Shown piece by piece: positions 44,429 to 53,571 of a stretch of 64,000 nucleotides of DNA (within the stretch, counting starts at the first letter, position 1; every line of letters starts with the position of its first letter). Under the pieces are notes generated by a model. That model had not been told where the DNA came from. It did not search any database and saw nothing but the letters and a program-made list of their open reading frames with translations. The position numbers and the translations under genes were made by a program. Source of the stretch: Burkholderia pyrrocinia (GTDB lineage: Bacteria > Pseudomonadota > Gammaproteobacteria > Burkholderiales > Burkholderiaceae); contig NZ_CP011504.1 in the NCBI RefSeq assembly GCF_001028665.1, positions 2,356,001 through 2,420,000 of the forward strand. The letters are read 5' to 3'.

Positions 44429-45787
44429 ATGCAATCGAGCAGTACGCAGTTGCAAACCGTTGTCGCTGAACTGGCGAGTTCGGCGGAGCGTGTGATCGCG
44501 TTCGCGCGACAGGCGGGCGCGGAGGGGACGCGCGTGGAGATCGAGGCCGCCGAATCGAGCGCCGTGACCGTGACGAACCGGGTACAGACGGAACGCAGTT
44601 TTTGCGGCACCCTGGAGATGACGGTGACGGTGTTGCGCGACGGAAAACGTGCTTTCGCGAAATCGTCGGACCTGTCGGACGACGGACTGAAAAAGATCGT
44701 TCGCGCGGCGATCGAGAGTACCGCCGCAACCGAGCCCGATCCCGCGGCCGGATTCGCCGATTCGAGCCAGTTGGCCAGGGACTTTCCCGATCTCGATCTC
44801 CATCACCCGCTGGATTGGTCGCTCGACGATATCGGTGCCCATGCGCAACGCGCCGAGGATGCGGCGTTCGCACATGACCCGTCGATCAAGGCGTCGAAGG
44901 GCGTGACGGTGAGAACGATGTCGGGCATGTCATTGCTGGCCACGTCGGCGGGGTTCCATGCGACGGCGCCGTGGTCCGTCCATTCGATCGCATGTGCGCC
45001 CGTCGCATTCGGCGCCGGCGAGAAGCAGATCGGTTTCTGGGGCGATGCAAGTCGCGCATTCGACGATCTCGCGAAACCGGAGGAGGTCGGGGCACTGGCC
45101 GCCAGGCGAGCCATCGACGCGCTCGGCGCGACGCAAGTCCCCACGCAGCAATGCCCGGTTCTGTTCGAGCCGTCGGCATCGCTGGGGCTGCTGGCCGAAC
45201 TGGTGTCCTCGGCATCGGGAGATGCGCTCTACCGGAGCGGATCGTTCTTGAAGGATGACATCGACGCGCCGTTGTTTCCGCCGCATGTCCAGCTTGACGA
45301 GGATCCGTTCGTCAGGCGCGGGATGGCCAGCCGCTGCTTCGACAGCGACGGCATTCCGGGCGGGCGCCGCAAGGTGGTGGAGGACGGCCGCCTGCGCGGG
45401 CTGTTTCTCGGGCTTTATGCGGCGCGCCGCTTGAACCTGACGCCCACCGGCAACGGCTACGGGCCTCACAACCTCGACATGCGCAGTACACGGACCCGGC
45501 CCGGCGACGACTTCGCCGCGATGTTGAGGAAGCTGCATCGCGGACTTCTGGTCACGGAGATGGTCGGCGGCGGCGTGAACCGCCTGACCGGGGATTTCTC
45601 CCGCGGTGCCAAGGGGTTCTGGGTGGAAGACGGCGAGATCCGCTTCCCGGTGAGCGGTATCACGATAGCGTCGAATCTCCGCCGGATGTTCGGCGGACTA
45701 CAGGCGATCGGCAGCGACGCGTTGACGAGGGGATGGGCGACCTCCGGATCGTGGCTGATCGATGCAATGAAGATCGGGGGAGCTTGA
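44429..45787 (+). CDS. tldE: TldE/PmbA subunit of the TldD/TldE peptidase
   Basis: TldE pairs with TldD in a zinc-dependent peptidase that, in enterics, matures microcin B17 and degrades unfolded peptides. The 452-residue product shows the PmbA pattern (SLGLLAELVSSASGDALYRSGSFL, GIPGGRRKVVEDGRLRGLF, TGDFSRGAKGFWVEDGEI, GITIASNL) and lacks the HExxxH motif, as expected for the non-catalytic subunit. It is followed after 3 bases by tldD. The ordinary housekeeping tldD/tldE pair is usually unlinked, so this linked, TonB-associated pair is probably specialised. Confidence 0.9.
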   Translation: MQSSSTQLQTVVAELASSAERVIAFARQAGAEGTRVEIEAAESSAVTVTNRVQTERSFCGTLEMTVTVLRDGKRAFAKSSDLSDDGLKKIVRAAIESTAATEPDPAAGFADSSQLARDFPDLDLHHPLDWSLDDIGAHAQRAEDAAFAHDPSIKASKGVTVRTMSGMSLLATSAGFHATAPWSVHSIACAPVAFGAGEKQIGFWGDASRAFDDLAKPEEVGALAARRAIDALGATQVPTQQCPVLFEPSASLGLLAELVSSASGDALYRSGSFLKDDIDAPLFPPHVQLDEDPFVRRGMASRCFDSDGIPGGRRKVVEDGRLRGLFLGLYAARRLNLTPTGNGYGPHNLDMRSTRTRPGDDFAAMLRKLHRGLLVTEMVGGGVNRLTGDFSRGAKGFWVEDGEIRFPVSGITIASNLRRMFGGLQAIGSDALTRGWATSGSWLIDAMKIGGA

Positions 45788-45790
45788 AAC

Positions 45791-47275
45791 ATGAGTGACA
45801 TGAAGCAGCGGCAGGTATTGCGGCCTGCCCGCGAGGAGATCCGCACGCTGGCGCGGCACGCGCTGCTGGACCGGCATGGCATCGACGAAACGGCGCTTTT
45901 TTCCGCGATGGGCATCGCCCTCGGCCAGCGATGGGACTTTGCGGATGTCTTCCTCAAGGAAACGACCGCGGAATCCTGGTCGCTGGAAGGCGGGGCCGTG
46001 CGCGCGAGTTCGTATCGTTGCGATAGCGGCTTCGGACTGCGCGTGTTGAAGGGAGAGCAGGCGACGCTGGCGAGTTCGCAATGCATCGACGCGATCGCGC
46101 TCCGGCATGTTGCGTCGCGACTTAGCGAAACCGGAAGCGGCATGTCGCGTGACGGCTCGGCAGCGATGCAGCGCAGGCCGGTTGCAACGGCACGGTCGTT
46201 CTACGACCCGGCTCATCCGTTGCGGACGATGGAGGGAGCGGACAAGATCGCGCTGCTGAAGACGCTCGACGAGATCGCCCGGGCCGCCGACCCGCGCGTG
46301 ATCGAAGTGCATGCCGTGCTGAGCGCCGTGCATGAAACGATCTGGATCGCCCGATGCGACGGCCTGAGTGGCGGCGATGTGCGTCCGCAACTGGCCTTGT
46401 GGATCAACGTGCGCGTCAGGTCCGGCGCGCGCGTGGAGAGCGCGAGCGGAGGGATCGGCGGGCGCTATGGCATCCGGACGTGGGATGACGACGAACTTCG
46501 TACCTTCGTGCGGGAGCGTGTGACGGCCGCCCTCACGAAGCTGCAGGCGCGGCCGGCGCCGGCCGGAAAAATGACGGTGGTGGTCGGCCCGGGCTGGAAT
46601 GGCGTCTTGCTGCACGAAGCGGTCGGCCATGGACTGGAAGCCGACGGCGTGCGCCGCGGGACGTCCGCCTTCGCGGGACGCCTCGGCGAAAAGGTGGCGT
46701 CCGGGAACGTGACCATCGTCGACGACGGAACGCTCCAGGGGGGCCGCGGTTCCTTGAATATCGACGACGAAGGGTGCGCGACGCGGCGCACGACCTTGAT
46801 CGAGAACGGCGTGCTGCGCGCGTACATGCAGGATGCGCTGAGCGCGAGGTTGATGGGAATGGAGCCGACCGGAAACGGCCGCCGCGAGGGTTACGCGTCG
46901 CCGCCCATGCCGCGCATGACGAACACGTTCATGCTGAACGGGGACCACGAGCCGCAGGAAATCATCGAGTCGGTACGCAACGGTATCTACGTGTCGGGTC
47001 TCGAGGGCGGGCAGGTCGACATCACGAGCGGTCAGTTCGTCTTCGAGGCATCCGAGGCCTACCTGATCGAAAACGGCAGGATCACCGCGCCGGTCAAGGG
47101 CGCGACGATCACGGGCCACGGCCCCGACACCATCCGGAACATCAGCCTGGTCGGCAACGATCTCGCCTGCGATCCCGGCAGGGCGACGTGCAGCAAGGCG
47201 GGGCAGTCGATCCCGGTGGGCGTGGGCCAACCGACCGTGAGGGTGGATGAAATGACCGTCGGAGGCACCGCGTAG
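45791..47275 (+). CDS. tldD: TldD catalytic subunit of the TldD/TldE peptidase
   Basis: The 494-residue product has the zinc-binding HExxxH motif at H275-E276 and H280 in HEAVGHGLEAD, and a family C-terminus (SGQFVFEASEAYLIENGRITAPVKGATITG) that supplies the third ligand region. Together with TldE it forms a tunnel-like heterodimer that admits only extended or small peptides. It lies in the cytoplasm. Its location behind an SbmA-like transporter supports hydrolysis of an imported peptide, or removal of a leader from a peptide made here; no precursor peptide gene was found. Confidence 0.93.
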   Translation: MSDMKQRQVLRPAREEIRTLARHALLDRHGIDETALFSAMGIALGQRWDFADVFLKETTAESWSLEGGAVRASSYRCDSGFGLRVLKGEQATLASSQCIDAIALRHVASRLSETGSGMSRDGSAAMQRRPVATARSFYDPAHPLRTMEGADKIALLKTLDEIARAADPRVIEVHAVLSAVHETIWIARCDGLSGGDVRPQLALWINVRVRSGARVESASGGIGGRYGIRTWDDDELRTFVRERVTAALTKLQARPAPAGKMTVVVGPGWNGVLLHEAVGHGLEADGVRRGTSAFAGRLGEKVASGNVTIVDDGTLQGGRGSLNIDDEGCATRRTTLIENGVLRAYMQDALSARLMGMEPTGNGRREGYASPPMPRMTNTFMLNGDHEPQEIIESVRNGIYVSGLEGGQVDITSGQFVFEASEAYLIENGRITAPVKGATITGHGPDTIRNISLVGNDLACDPGRATCSKAGQSIPVGVGQPTVRVDEMTVGGTA

Positions 47276-47297
47276 TCGTGGCCGTCGAGGCGGCGCA

Positions 47298-47747
47298 TTG
47301 CCGGTGGAATGGAACGTGAATAAATGGGCCCATCGTCTCAGTCAGTCCAGCCGCGCGCAACGCGAGGCGAAAACGGAACTGCTGCCCTTGCCGAGGCCGA
47401 TACGGGATGCCTTGTCGCTGGAGTATCACCTTCAGCTCGAAGCGCTGCATGCCGGGGTGGGGTCGCTTGTCGCGCTTCAGGTCCTGATGAGGACCGTGAT
47501 CGCCACGGGCATCCTGTGCGAATACGGATACGGGGATGTCGAGGACGCTTCGTACAAGGACCTGGAAAAGATCGCAAACCACGCGTTTTCCTCGGGTTGC
47601 CAAGGGCATTTCCATTTCGACGGCGACGCATTCCATCTGTTCGCGAGGGTGCTGACAACGCATGATTTGCAGCTGGAAGTCGCCCCCGTCAAGGTGATCG
47701 ACGAAGTCGCGAAGCGCCTGGAGCGATACTGCACGGCGACCCGGTGA
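47298..47747 (+). CDS. Uncharacterised 149-aa protein at the end of the TonB-TldD/E operon
   Basis: I do not recognise this family. The 149-residue product is soluble and mostly helical, with a cluster of H and C (SSGCQGHFHFDGDAFHLF) that could bind a metal. The only frame-consistent start upstream of the conserved-looking part is TTG 47298, with GAGG 7 bases before it; GTG 47304 is possible. It follows tldD by 22 bases, so it is probably co-transcribed and part of the same pathway. Confidence 0.65.
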   Translation: MPVEWNVNKWAHRLSQSSRAQREAKTELLPLPRPIRDALSLEYHLQLEALHAGVGSLVALQVLMRTVIATGILCEYGYGDVEDASYKDLEKIANHAFSSGCQGHFHFDGDAFHLFARVLTTHDLQLEVAPVKVIDEVAKRLERYCTATR

Positions 47748-47807
47748 TCGGGTTCCGAAGAATCGGCCGGTGCGGCGCGCGCAACGCGCCTTCGCCCGCA
47801 GCGCGCG

Positions 47808-48566
47808 CTATCCGCGCCCCACGAACGGCATCGCGGTCGCCATGATCGTCATGTTCAGGATGTTCGTGTCGAGTGGCAGGTTCGCCATCTGGACGACTGC
47901 GTTCGCGACATGCGCGACGTCCATCCGCGCCTCGGGCGCGAGGCTGCCGTCCGCTTGCGGGACGCCTTGCGTCATCCGTTCCGTGAGCGAGGTCGCCGCG
48001 TTGCCGATGTCGATCTGGCCGCATGCGATGTTGTACCGGCGGCCGTCCAGCGCCAGCGATTTCGTGATCCCGGTCACCGCATGCTTGGTGGCCGTGTACG
48101 CGATCGTATCGGGGCGCGGCGCGTGCGCCGAGATCGAGCCGTTGTTGATGATCCGGCCGCCTTGCGGCGTCTGCGCTTTCATCACGCGCCACGCGGCCCG
48201 TGCGCACAGAAAGACGCCGGTCAGGTTCGTCGCGACGACGCTGTTCCACACGTCGAGGTCGTATTCGTCGAGCGACACGACCGGGGCGTTGCGTCCGGCA
48301 TTGTTGAACAGGACGTCGAGCCGGCCGAATTGCTGCGCGATCTGCGCGAACGCGCGGTCGACCGACGCCTCGTCGGTGACGTCGGCGGGAAACGCGTGCG
48401 CGTCGCCGCCAGCGGCGCGGATGGTGTCCTGCGTTTCTCGCAACGAGGCCTCCGTGCGCCCGAGCAGCGCGACGGTGAAGCCGGCCTGTGCGAGCGCGAT
48501 TGCTGCTGCCCGACCGATGCCGGAGCCGGCGCCCGTAACGGCGGCGAATTTCTTCGAGACAGACAT
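47808..48566 (-). CDS. Short-chain dehydrogenase/reductase
   Basis: A 252-residue classical SDR with [12 protein letters not shown], a serine in [10 protein letters not shown] and the catalytic YTATK. Its gene is convergent with the TonB-TldD/E operon and unrelated to it in strand. The LysR gene at 48707-49651 on the same strand, 140 bases upstream, may regulate it. The substrate is unknown. Confidence 0.92.
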   Translation of the reverse strand: MSVSKKFAAVTGAGSGIGRAAAIALAQAGFTVALLGRTEASLRETQDTIRAAGGDAHAFPADVTDEASVDRAFAQIAQQFGRLDVLFNNAGRNAPVVSLDEYDLDVWNSVVATNLTGVFLCARAAWRVMKAQTPQGGRIINNGSISAHAPRPDTIAYTATKHAVTGITKSLALDGRRYNIACGQIDIGNAATSLTERMTQGVPQADGSLAPEARMDVAHVANAVVQMANLPLDTNILNMTIMATAMPFVGRG

Positions 48567-48706
48567 GGCTTGATTTCCTGCGGGTTGAGTGAGGAACGAG
48601 GCGGCCGAGGTTCGATGTCGTCAGCCCTTCGGCAATGTAGTCGAGTTGCGCGGCGCACGGATTCGAGCGATATCGGTACTCGTGTCCGACCACGCGGCGA
48701 AGGCGA

Positions 48707-49651
48707 TCATTTCTTCCGGCCAGTCGCGGCCTTCCGTGCTCGTGCGCCCGTCTCCGCGAACAGGTCGACCACGACGTCGCGCAGCCAGCGGTTGCCTTCA
48801 TCCTGATTGACGCGCGTGTGCCACAGCATGTGAATCGGCGCACCGGGCAACGTGACAGGCAGCGCACGCCAGCCGAGCGAGAACGGCGCGGCGAGCTGCT
48901 GCGCGAGATGCTCGGGCACCGTCGCGATCAGGTCGGTGCGCTGCAGGATGTAGCCCACGCTCATGAAATGCGGCACCGTCAGCCTTACCCGGCGCTTCAC
49001 GCGGCGCCGCTGCAGCCATTCGTCCACCTGCCCGTGACCGGTGCCGGCCGACACCACGACCAGATGTTCGGCGTCGCGCCATGCGTCGACCGTCAGCGCC
49101 GCTTCCTCGAGCGGATGGCCGCACCTGAACAGGCACACGTAGCGCTGATCGAACAACCGGCGCTGATAGAACCCGCCCTTGAGCTGCGGGAGCAGGCCGA
49201 TCGCGAGATCGACACGACCGTCGGCCATTTCGTCGCCGAGGTTGACGCTCGTGTTGCGCACGGTATTGAGCGCGATGCCCGGCGCCGCGCGCGCGAGGTG
49301 TTCGAGCAGCGCGGGCAGGAACACGACTTCGCCGATATCGGTCATGCCGATCGTCAGCGTGCGCGTGGCGCGCAGCGGATCGAAACCGGTCTCGGGATTC
49401 AGCGCGGCGTGCAGCGTCGCCAGCGCATGCGACACGGGTTCGGCCAGGCGCAGCGCGAACGGCGTCGGCACGACGCCGCCCGGCCCGCGCACGAACAGCG
49501 GATCGCCGAGCCGGCGGCGCAGCTTCGCGAGCGCGTTGCTGACGCCCGGCTGGCTCATGTTCATCTGTTCGGCGACGCTCGACACGCGCCGCTCCTGCAT
49601 CAGCCGCTGGAAAAGCAGCAGCAGGTTGAGGTCGATCTCGCTCAGTTCCAT
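48707..49651 (-). CDS. LysR family transcriptional regulator (NodD/DntR-like)
   Basis: The 314-residue product has the N-terminus LNLLLLFQRLMQERRVSSVAEQMNMSQPGVSNALAKLRRRLGDPLFVR typical of the NodD/NahR/DntR branch of LysR regulators of aromatic degradation. It is divergent from a flavin monooxygenase gene (start 49818), which is its likely target. C-terminal basic tail (RKAATGRKK) is unusual but short. Confidence 0.92.
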   Translation of the reverse strand: MELSEIDLNLLLLFQRLMQERRVSSVAEQMNMSQPGVSNALAKLRRRLGDPLFVRGPGGVVPTPFALRLAEPVSHALATLHAALNPETGFDPLRATRTLTIGMTDIGEVVFLPALLEHLARAAPGIALNTVRNTSVNLGDEMADGRVDLAIGLLPQLKGGFYQRRLFDQRYVCLFRCGHPLEEAALTVDAWRDAEHLVVVSAGTGHGQVDEWLQRRRVKRRVRLTVPHFMSVGYILQRTDLIATVPEHLAQQLAAPFSLGWRALPVTLPGAPIHMLWHTRVNQDEGNRWLRDVVVDLFAETGARARKAATGRKK

Positions 49652-49817
49652 GGGTTTCGCGGTGCCCGGTTCATTGCATTCCGTGATGAAGCAGATTCAT
49701 TTCATTTTATTGCGGGATGAAAGTCCACTCCTGAAAATACCGATACGGCCCATGCACTCGACATGGCCGCTGCGCAAGGCGCTGGCCCCACACGGAAATA
49801 TCGGAGACACCTTCATC

Positions 49818-51038
49818 ATGCAGACGAATCTGAAGGTTGCGATCGTCGGCGCCGGCATCGGCGGCCTGACGCTCGCGCTCGCATTGCGCGAGCACGGCAT
49901 CGACGCGCAGCTCTACGAGCAGACCCATGAATTGCGCGAAGTCGGCGCGGCCGTCGCGCTGTCGGCCAATGCGACGCGCTTCTACGAACGCATGGGCTTG
50001 CGCGCGGCCTTCGATGCGGTGTGCGCGGACATCCCGGGGCTCGTGTATCGCGACGGGCGCAGCGGCGCGGTGATCGGCCATCATCGCGGCGAGCCCGACT
50101 ACCGCCGGCAATTCGGCGGCGCGTACTGGGGCGTGCATCGATCCGATCTGCAGGCCGTGCTGTCGAAGGCGGTCGGTCCCGACTGCATCCATCTCGGCCA
50201 TCGTCTGGTCGATCTCGCGCAGCAGCCCGATCGCGTGACGCTGTCGTTCGACAACGGCACGCGCGTCGACGCCGATCTCGTGATCGGCGCGGACGGCGCG
50301 CGTTCGATCACGCGGCGCTGGATGCTCGGCTACGACGATGCGCTGTATTCGGGCTGCTCGGGTTTTCGCGGCGTGGTGCCGGCCGCACGCATGGACCTGC
50401 TGCCCGATCCCGACACGATCCAGTTCTGGGTCGGGCCGCACGGGCATCTGCTGCACTATCCGATTGGCGACAACGGCGACCAGAACTTCCTGCTGGTCGA
50501 GCGGCATCCGTCGCCGTCGCCGTGGCCGTCGCGCGACTGGGTCATGCCGGCTCAGGAGGGAGAGCAACTGCGCGTGTTCGGCGACTGGCACCCGGCCGTG
50601 GTGCAGATGATCACCGCGGTGCCGATCAGCCAGCGCTGGGGGCTGTTCCACCGTCCGCCGCTCGGCCGCTGGAGCCGCGGGCGCGTGACGCTGATCGGCG
50701 ATGCCGCGCATGCGCTGGTGCCGCACCACGGGCAGGGCGCGAACCAGTCGATCGAGGATGCGGTGGTGCTGGCGGCACAGCTCGCGAAGGCCGGGCCCGG
50801 GAAGTGGCGCGAGGCGCAGGAAGCCTACGAGCGGTTGCGGCGCGGCCGCACGCGCAAGGTGCAATACGCATCGATCTCCGCGGCCGACGTGCTGCACCTG
50901 CCCGACGGGCCGGCCGCGCAGGCGCGCAACGCGCGTCTGGCCGACCGCGATCGCGTGCTGCAGCACCTCGACTGGATTCACGACTTCGACGCGCTCGACG
51001 ATGAGCCGAGCGAGCGGCAGGGCGGTACCTGGCTTTGA
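49818..51038 (+). CDS. FAD-dependent aromatic monooxygenase (salicylate/3-hydroxybenzoate hydroxylase-like)
   Basis: The 406-residue product has the FAD-binding GAGIGG motif at the N-terminus, a central DG motif (GADGARS) and the second FAD motif GDAAHALVPHHGQGANQSIEDA. It resembles class A flavoprotein hydroxylases acting on salicylate or 3-hydroxybenzoate with NAD(P)H and O2. ATG 49818 begins the Rossmann strand. Regulation by the divergent LysR gene is likely. No ring-cleavage gene is adjacent. Confidence 0.9.
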   Translation: MQTNLKVAIVGAGIGGLTLALALREHGIDAQLYEQTHELREVGAAVALSANATRFYERMGLRAAFDAVCADIPGLVYRDGRSGAVIGHHRGEPDYRRQFGGAYWGVHRSDLQAVLSKAVGPDCIHLGHRLVDLAQQPDRVTLSFDNGTRVDADLVIGADGARSITRRWMLGYDDALYSGCSGFRGVVPAARMDLLPDPDTIQFWVGPHGHLLHYPIGDNGDQNFLLVERHPSPSPWPSRDWVMPAQEGEQLRVFGDWHPAVVQMITAVPISQRWGLFHRPPLGRWSRGRVTLIGDAAHALVPHHGQGANQSIEDAVVLAAQLAKAGPGKWREAQEAYERLRRGRTRKVQYASISAADVLHLPDGPAAQARNARLADRDRVLQHLDWIHDFDALDDEPSERQGGTWL

Positions 51039-51089
51039 GCCCGATGGCGGACGCGACAGGTGTTGCGTTCGCCGGTTATCGGCCGGTCG

Positions 51090-52031
51090 TCACTTCACGC
51101 ACTCGAGCGCGTACTTCAACCCCTGCCCGAGCAACCCGCGCCACACGTCCCACGTATGCCCGCCGTCGACGATGCGCAGCTCGGCCGGGTTCTGCGCACG
51201 GCGCAGCTGCGTGTACAGCACGCTCGATTCGGCCTGGATCGTCAGGTCGTCGTCGCCGGCCGCGATGAACATCGGCACGCGCCAGCTACGCGCGAAATAG
51301 CCGCGCATCAGCGCCGGGTAGTTGAGCTCGTGCCACACGCGCGAGTCGAACTGCCGGTCGCCGAACACGCCGACATAGCGCGCGGCGGAATTGAGCGGCG
51401 GCTCGTTCGCATAGATCGCGGGGCTCAGCAGCATCGCGCCGCAGAACAGGCCGGGTTCGAGCAGCGAGAAACGCAGCGCGCCGAAACCGCCCATCGACAC
51501 GCCGCCGATCGCGCGGCCCGCGCGCTGGTTCGACACCGCGAAGTGCGCTTCGACTTCGGGCAGCAGGTCGTTGAGGAACGCGCTCTGCATCTTCTCCTTG
51601 CGGTCGACGTACCAGTCGGTGCCGCCCTGCGGCATCACGATCACGACGGGCGGAATCTCGCGGCGCTCGATCAATGTGTCGGTGGTGGCCTGCAGCCGGC
51701 CCTGCGTGATCCAGTCGTTTGCGTTGCCGGCATTGCCGTGCAGCAGGTACATCACCGGGTAGCGCGCGCCTTCCGGGTTATAGCCGGGCGGCAGGTAGAC
51801 CGTGTACGACCAGTCGCGCTTCAGCGATGCCGACCGGAACGTGCGCAGCACGACGCTGCTGCCCGGATTGACCGGCGGCTCCTGGGCGGCCGGCGTGACC
51901 GGCGCGGCCTGGGCGGCTTGCGCGGCCAACGGCGGCGCGGGCGAAACCGTCGGCGCGGGCGGTGTGGCGCGGGCGGTGGCGATCGAGCCGGCGATCAGGG
52001 CGACGGCGAACGGAAGGGCGAGTCGGCGCAT
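51090..52031 (-). CDS. Exported alpha/beta hydrolase (esterase family, antigen 85/esterase D-like)
   Basis: The 313-residue product has a signal peptide (cleavage near ATA), a proline/alanine-rich spacer to about residue 60, and an esterase domain with VMYLLHGNAG, the nucleophile elbow GGVSMGGFG and a catalytic histidine in DGGHTWDVW. It resembles periplasmic ferulic-acid-type or acyl esterases. It precedes nothing on its strand; the opgC-like gene upstream is 61 bases away and may be co-transcribed. Confidence 0.88.
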   Translation of the reverse strand: MRRLALPFAVALIAGSIATARATPPAPTVSPAPPLAAQAAQAAPVTPAAQEPPVNPGSSVVLRTFRSASLKRDWSYTVYLPPGYNPEGARYPVMYLLHGNAGNANDWITQGRLQATTDTLIERREIPPVVIVMPQGGTDWYVDRKEKMQSAFLNDLLPEVEAHFAVSNQRAGRAIGGVSMGGFGALRFSLLEPGLFCGAMLLSPAIYANEPPLNSAARYVGVFGDRQFDSRVWHELNYPALMRGYFARSWRVPMFIAAGDDDLTIQAESSVLYTQLRRAQNPAELRIVDGGHTWDVWRGLLGQGLKYALECVK

Positions 52032-52092
52032 GGCGAAGCGTTTCAGGAGAGGCGCCGGCTATCGTAGCAGCGGCGCATGACGGCGCGGCGCG

Positions 52093-53190
52093 TCATTGCC
52101 GCGAACGGAACGGCAGCCGCGCGACGAGCGGCCCGTAGAGTTTGGCGACGAGATACAGCAGGCCTATCGCGACGGCATCGGCGGTCAGGCCGAGCGGCAC
52201 GTCGAGATAGCCTTCGGTCGCCTGGTAAAGCAGCGAATCGACCGCGAGCGAGATGCCGGTGCCCGCGACGAAGCACAGCAGCCCCTGCCGGCCGATCGTG
52301 CCGATCCACGGCATCGCGTGCGCGACCTTCTTCATCCAGCCGAGGTGCACGAGCTTGGCCGCGAGCCACGCGATCGCGAGGAAGTTCACGAGCCGCAGCG
52401 CGCCGAGGTTCTGCTTGATCGACGGATCGGTCGGGAACGGCTCGATGCGCAGCCGGTAGTACGCGCCGGCTGCGACGATCGCGAGCGAGACGGCCGTCAG
52501 CAGCCAGCCCTGCGGTTTGGGCGCGAGCGTCTGGTAGACAGGCTGGCAGCGCGCGATCACGCCGAGCACGAACAGGAACTGCCACGCGAACGGATTGAAG
52601 TCCCACGGCGCGCCTTCGACGGTCGGCAAAAAGCGCGCGACGTGCGGCGCCGCGACCCACAGCGATCCGCTGAACGCGAGCATCAGCCACGGTTGCGTGC
52701 GCGCGAGCGGCAGCGCAAGCGGGACGAGCAAGGCGAAGAACGCATACATCGGCAACACCGACGCGAGGTACGGCTGGCGGCGGAACAGCAGGATGTCGCG
52801 CAGCGCGGCGAGCGGCTTGTGGAGCAGGCCGTCGAGATCGTTGGTCGGCATGTTCGGGCCGTCGATCGCGAACGCGTTCAGCGCGGCCGTGATCAGCAGC
52901 ATCAGGCCGGCCGTCACGAGGAACGCGCGGTAGATCTCGAACGCGCGCCGGATGAAGCGCTGGCGCGCGGCGGCCTCGTCGTGCCGCTCGGCGAGCGAGT
53001 TGTACGCGATCGCGGTCGCGAAGCCGCCGAGGAACACGAATACTTCGGCCGCGTCGCACAGCGCGTACGCGTGCAGCGTCACGCGCGACAGGATGCTGCC
53101 GCCGATGTGGTCGACGACGATGACGAGCAGCACGAGGCCGCGGAAGAAATCGAGCTCGGCGTAGCGGCCGGCCCGGGCAGGCGCGGTCAT
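52093..53190 (-). CDS. OpgC family membrane protein
   Basis: OpgC proteins are inner-membrane acyltransferases that decorate osmoregulated periplasmic glucans with succinyl groups. The 365-residue product begins RYAELDFFRGLVLLVIVVDHIGG, the OpgC signature with the conserved histidine, and has about ten membrane helices. ATG 53190 follows GGGAGG. It may form a transcript with the esterase gene downstream, which could suggest joint processing of an envelope acyl group. Confidence 0.88.
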   Translation of the reverse strand: MTAPARAGRYAELDFFRGLVLLVIVVDHIGGSILSRVTLHAYALCDAAEVFVFLGGFATAIAYNSLAERHDEAAARQRFIRRAFEIYRAFLVTAGLMLLITAALNAFAIDGPNMPTNDLDGLLHKPLAALRDILLFRRQPYLASVLPMYAFFALLVPLALPLARTQPWLMLAFSGSLWVAAPHVARFLPTVEGAPWDFNPFAWQFLFVLGVIARCQPVYQTLAPKPQGWLLTAVSLAIVAAGAYYRLRIEPFPTDPSIKQNLGALRLVNFLAIAWLAAKLVHLGWMKKVAHAMPWIGTIGRQGLLCFVAGTGISLAVDSLLYQATEGYLDVPLGLTADAVAIGLLYLVAKLYGPLVARLPFRSRQ

Positions 53191-53571
53191 CGGACCGCCT
53201 CCCGGCGCGGGCCGCGTGCGCGGCGGGCACACGCCGCGCATGAATCGGGGTGAAGCATGACTTCGTGAAGAAATGGCGAACGGATGCGCATTGTGCCACC
53301 GATGCGACGCCGATCGGGTTTACGCGGATGGCGAGCCCGCCCGCCGCTGCCGATAAGCCCGGTCAGGCTGTCTGCGCAACGGGGCAGTTGGGAGAGCGCA
53401 ACGCTTTGCGCGCGGTTTCCTTACCCCGATGGACGGACGGTTTGCGACGTGACACCATTTTGTCTGCACGCGGCCGCACACCGCGTCGTCCGCCCTGCGG
53501 GCCACACATACAACAGACCAAACAATTCGCCGGGCGCTCGCCTGCCCGGCCCTCGGCTCCGGAGATCCGTC
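53191..53571. other. Divergent promoter region between opgC-like and porin genes
   Basis: No gene is seen. The porin leader has GGAGA 8 bases before its start. A -35/-10 pair was not assigned with confidence. Confidence 0.45.
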
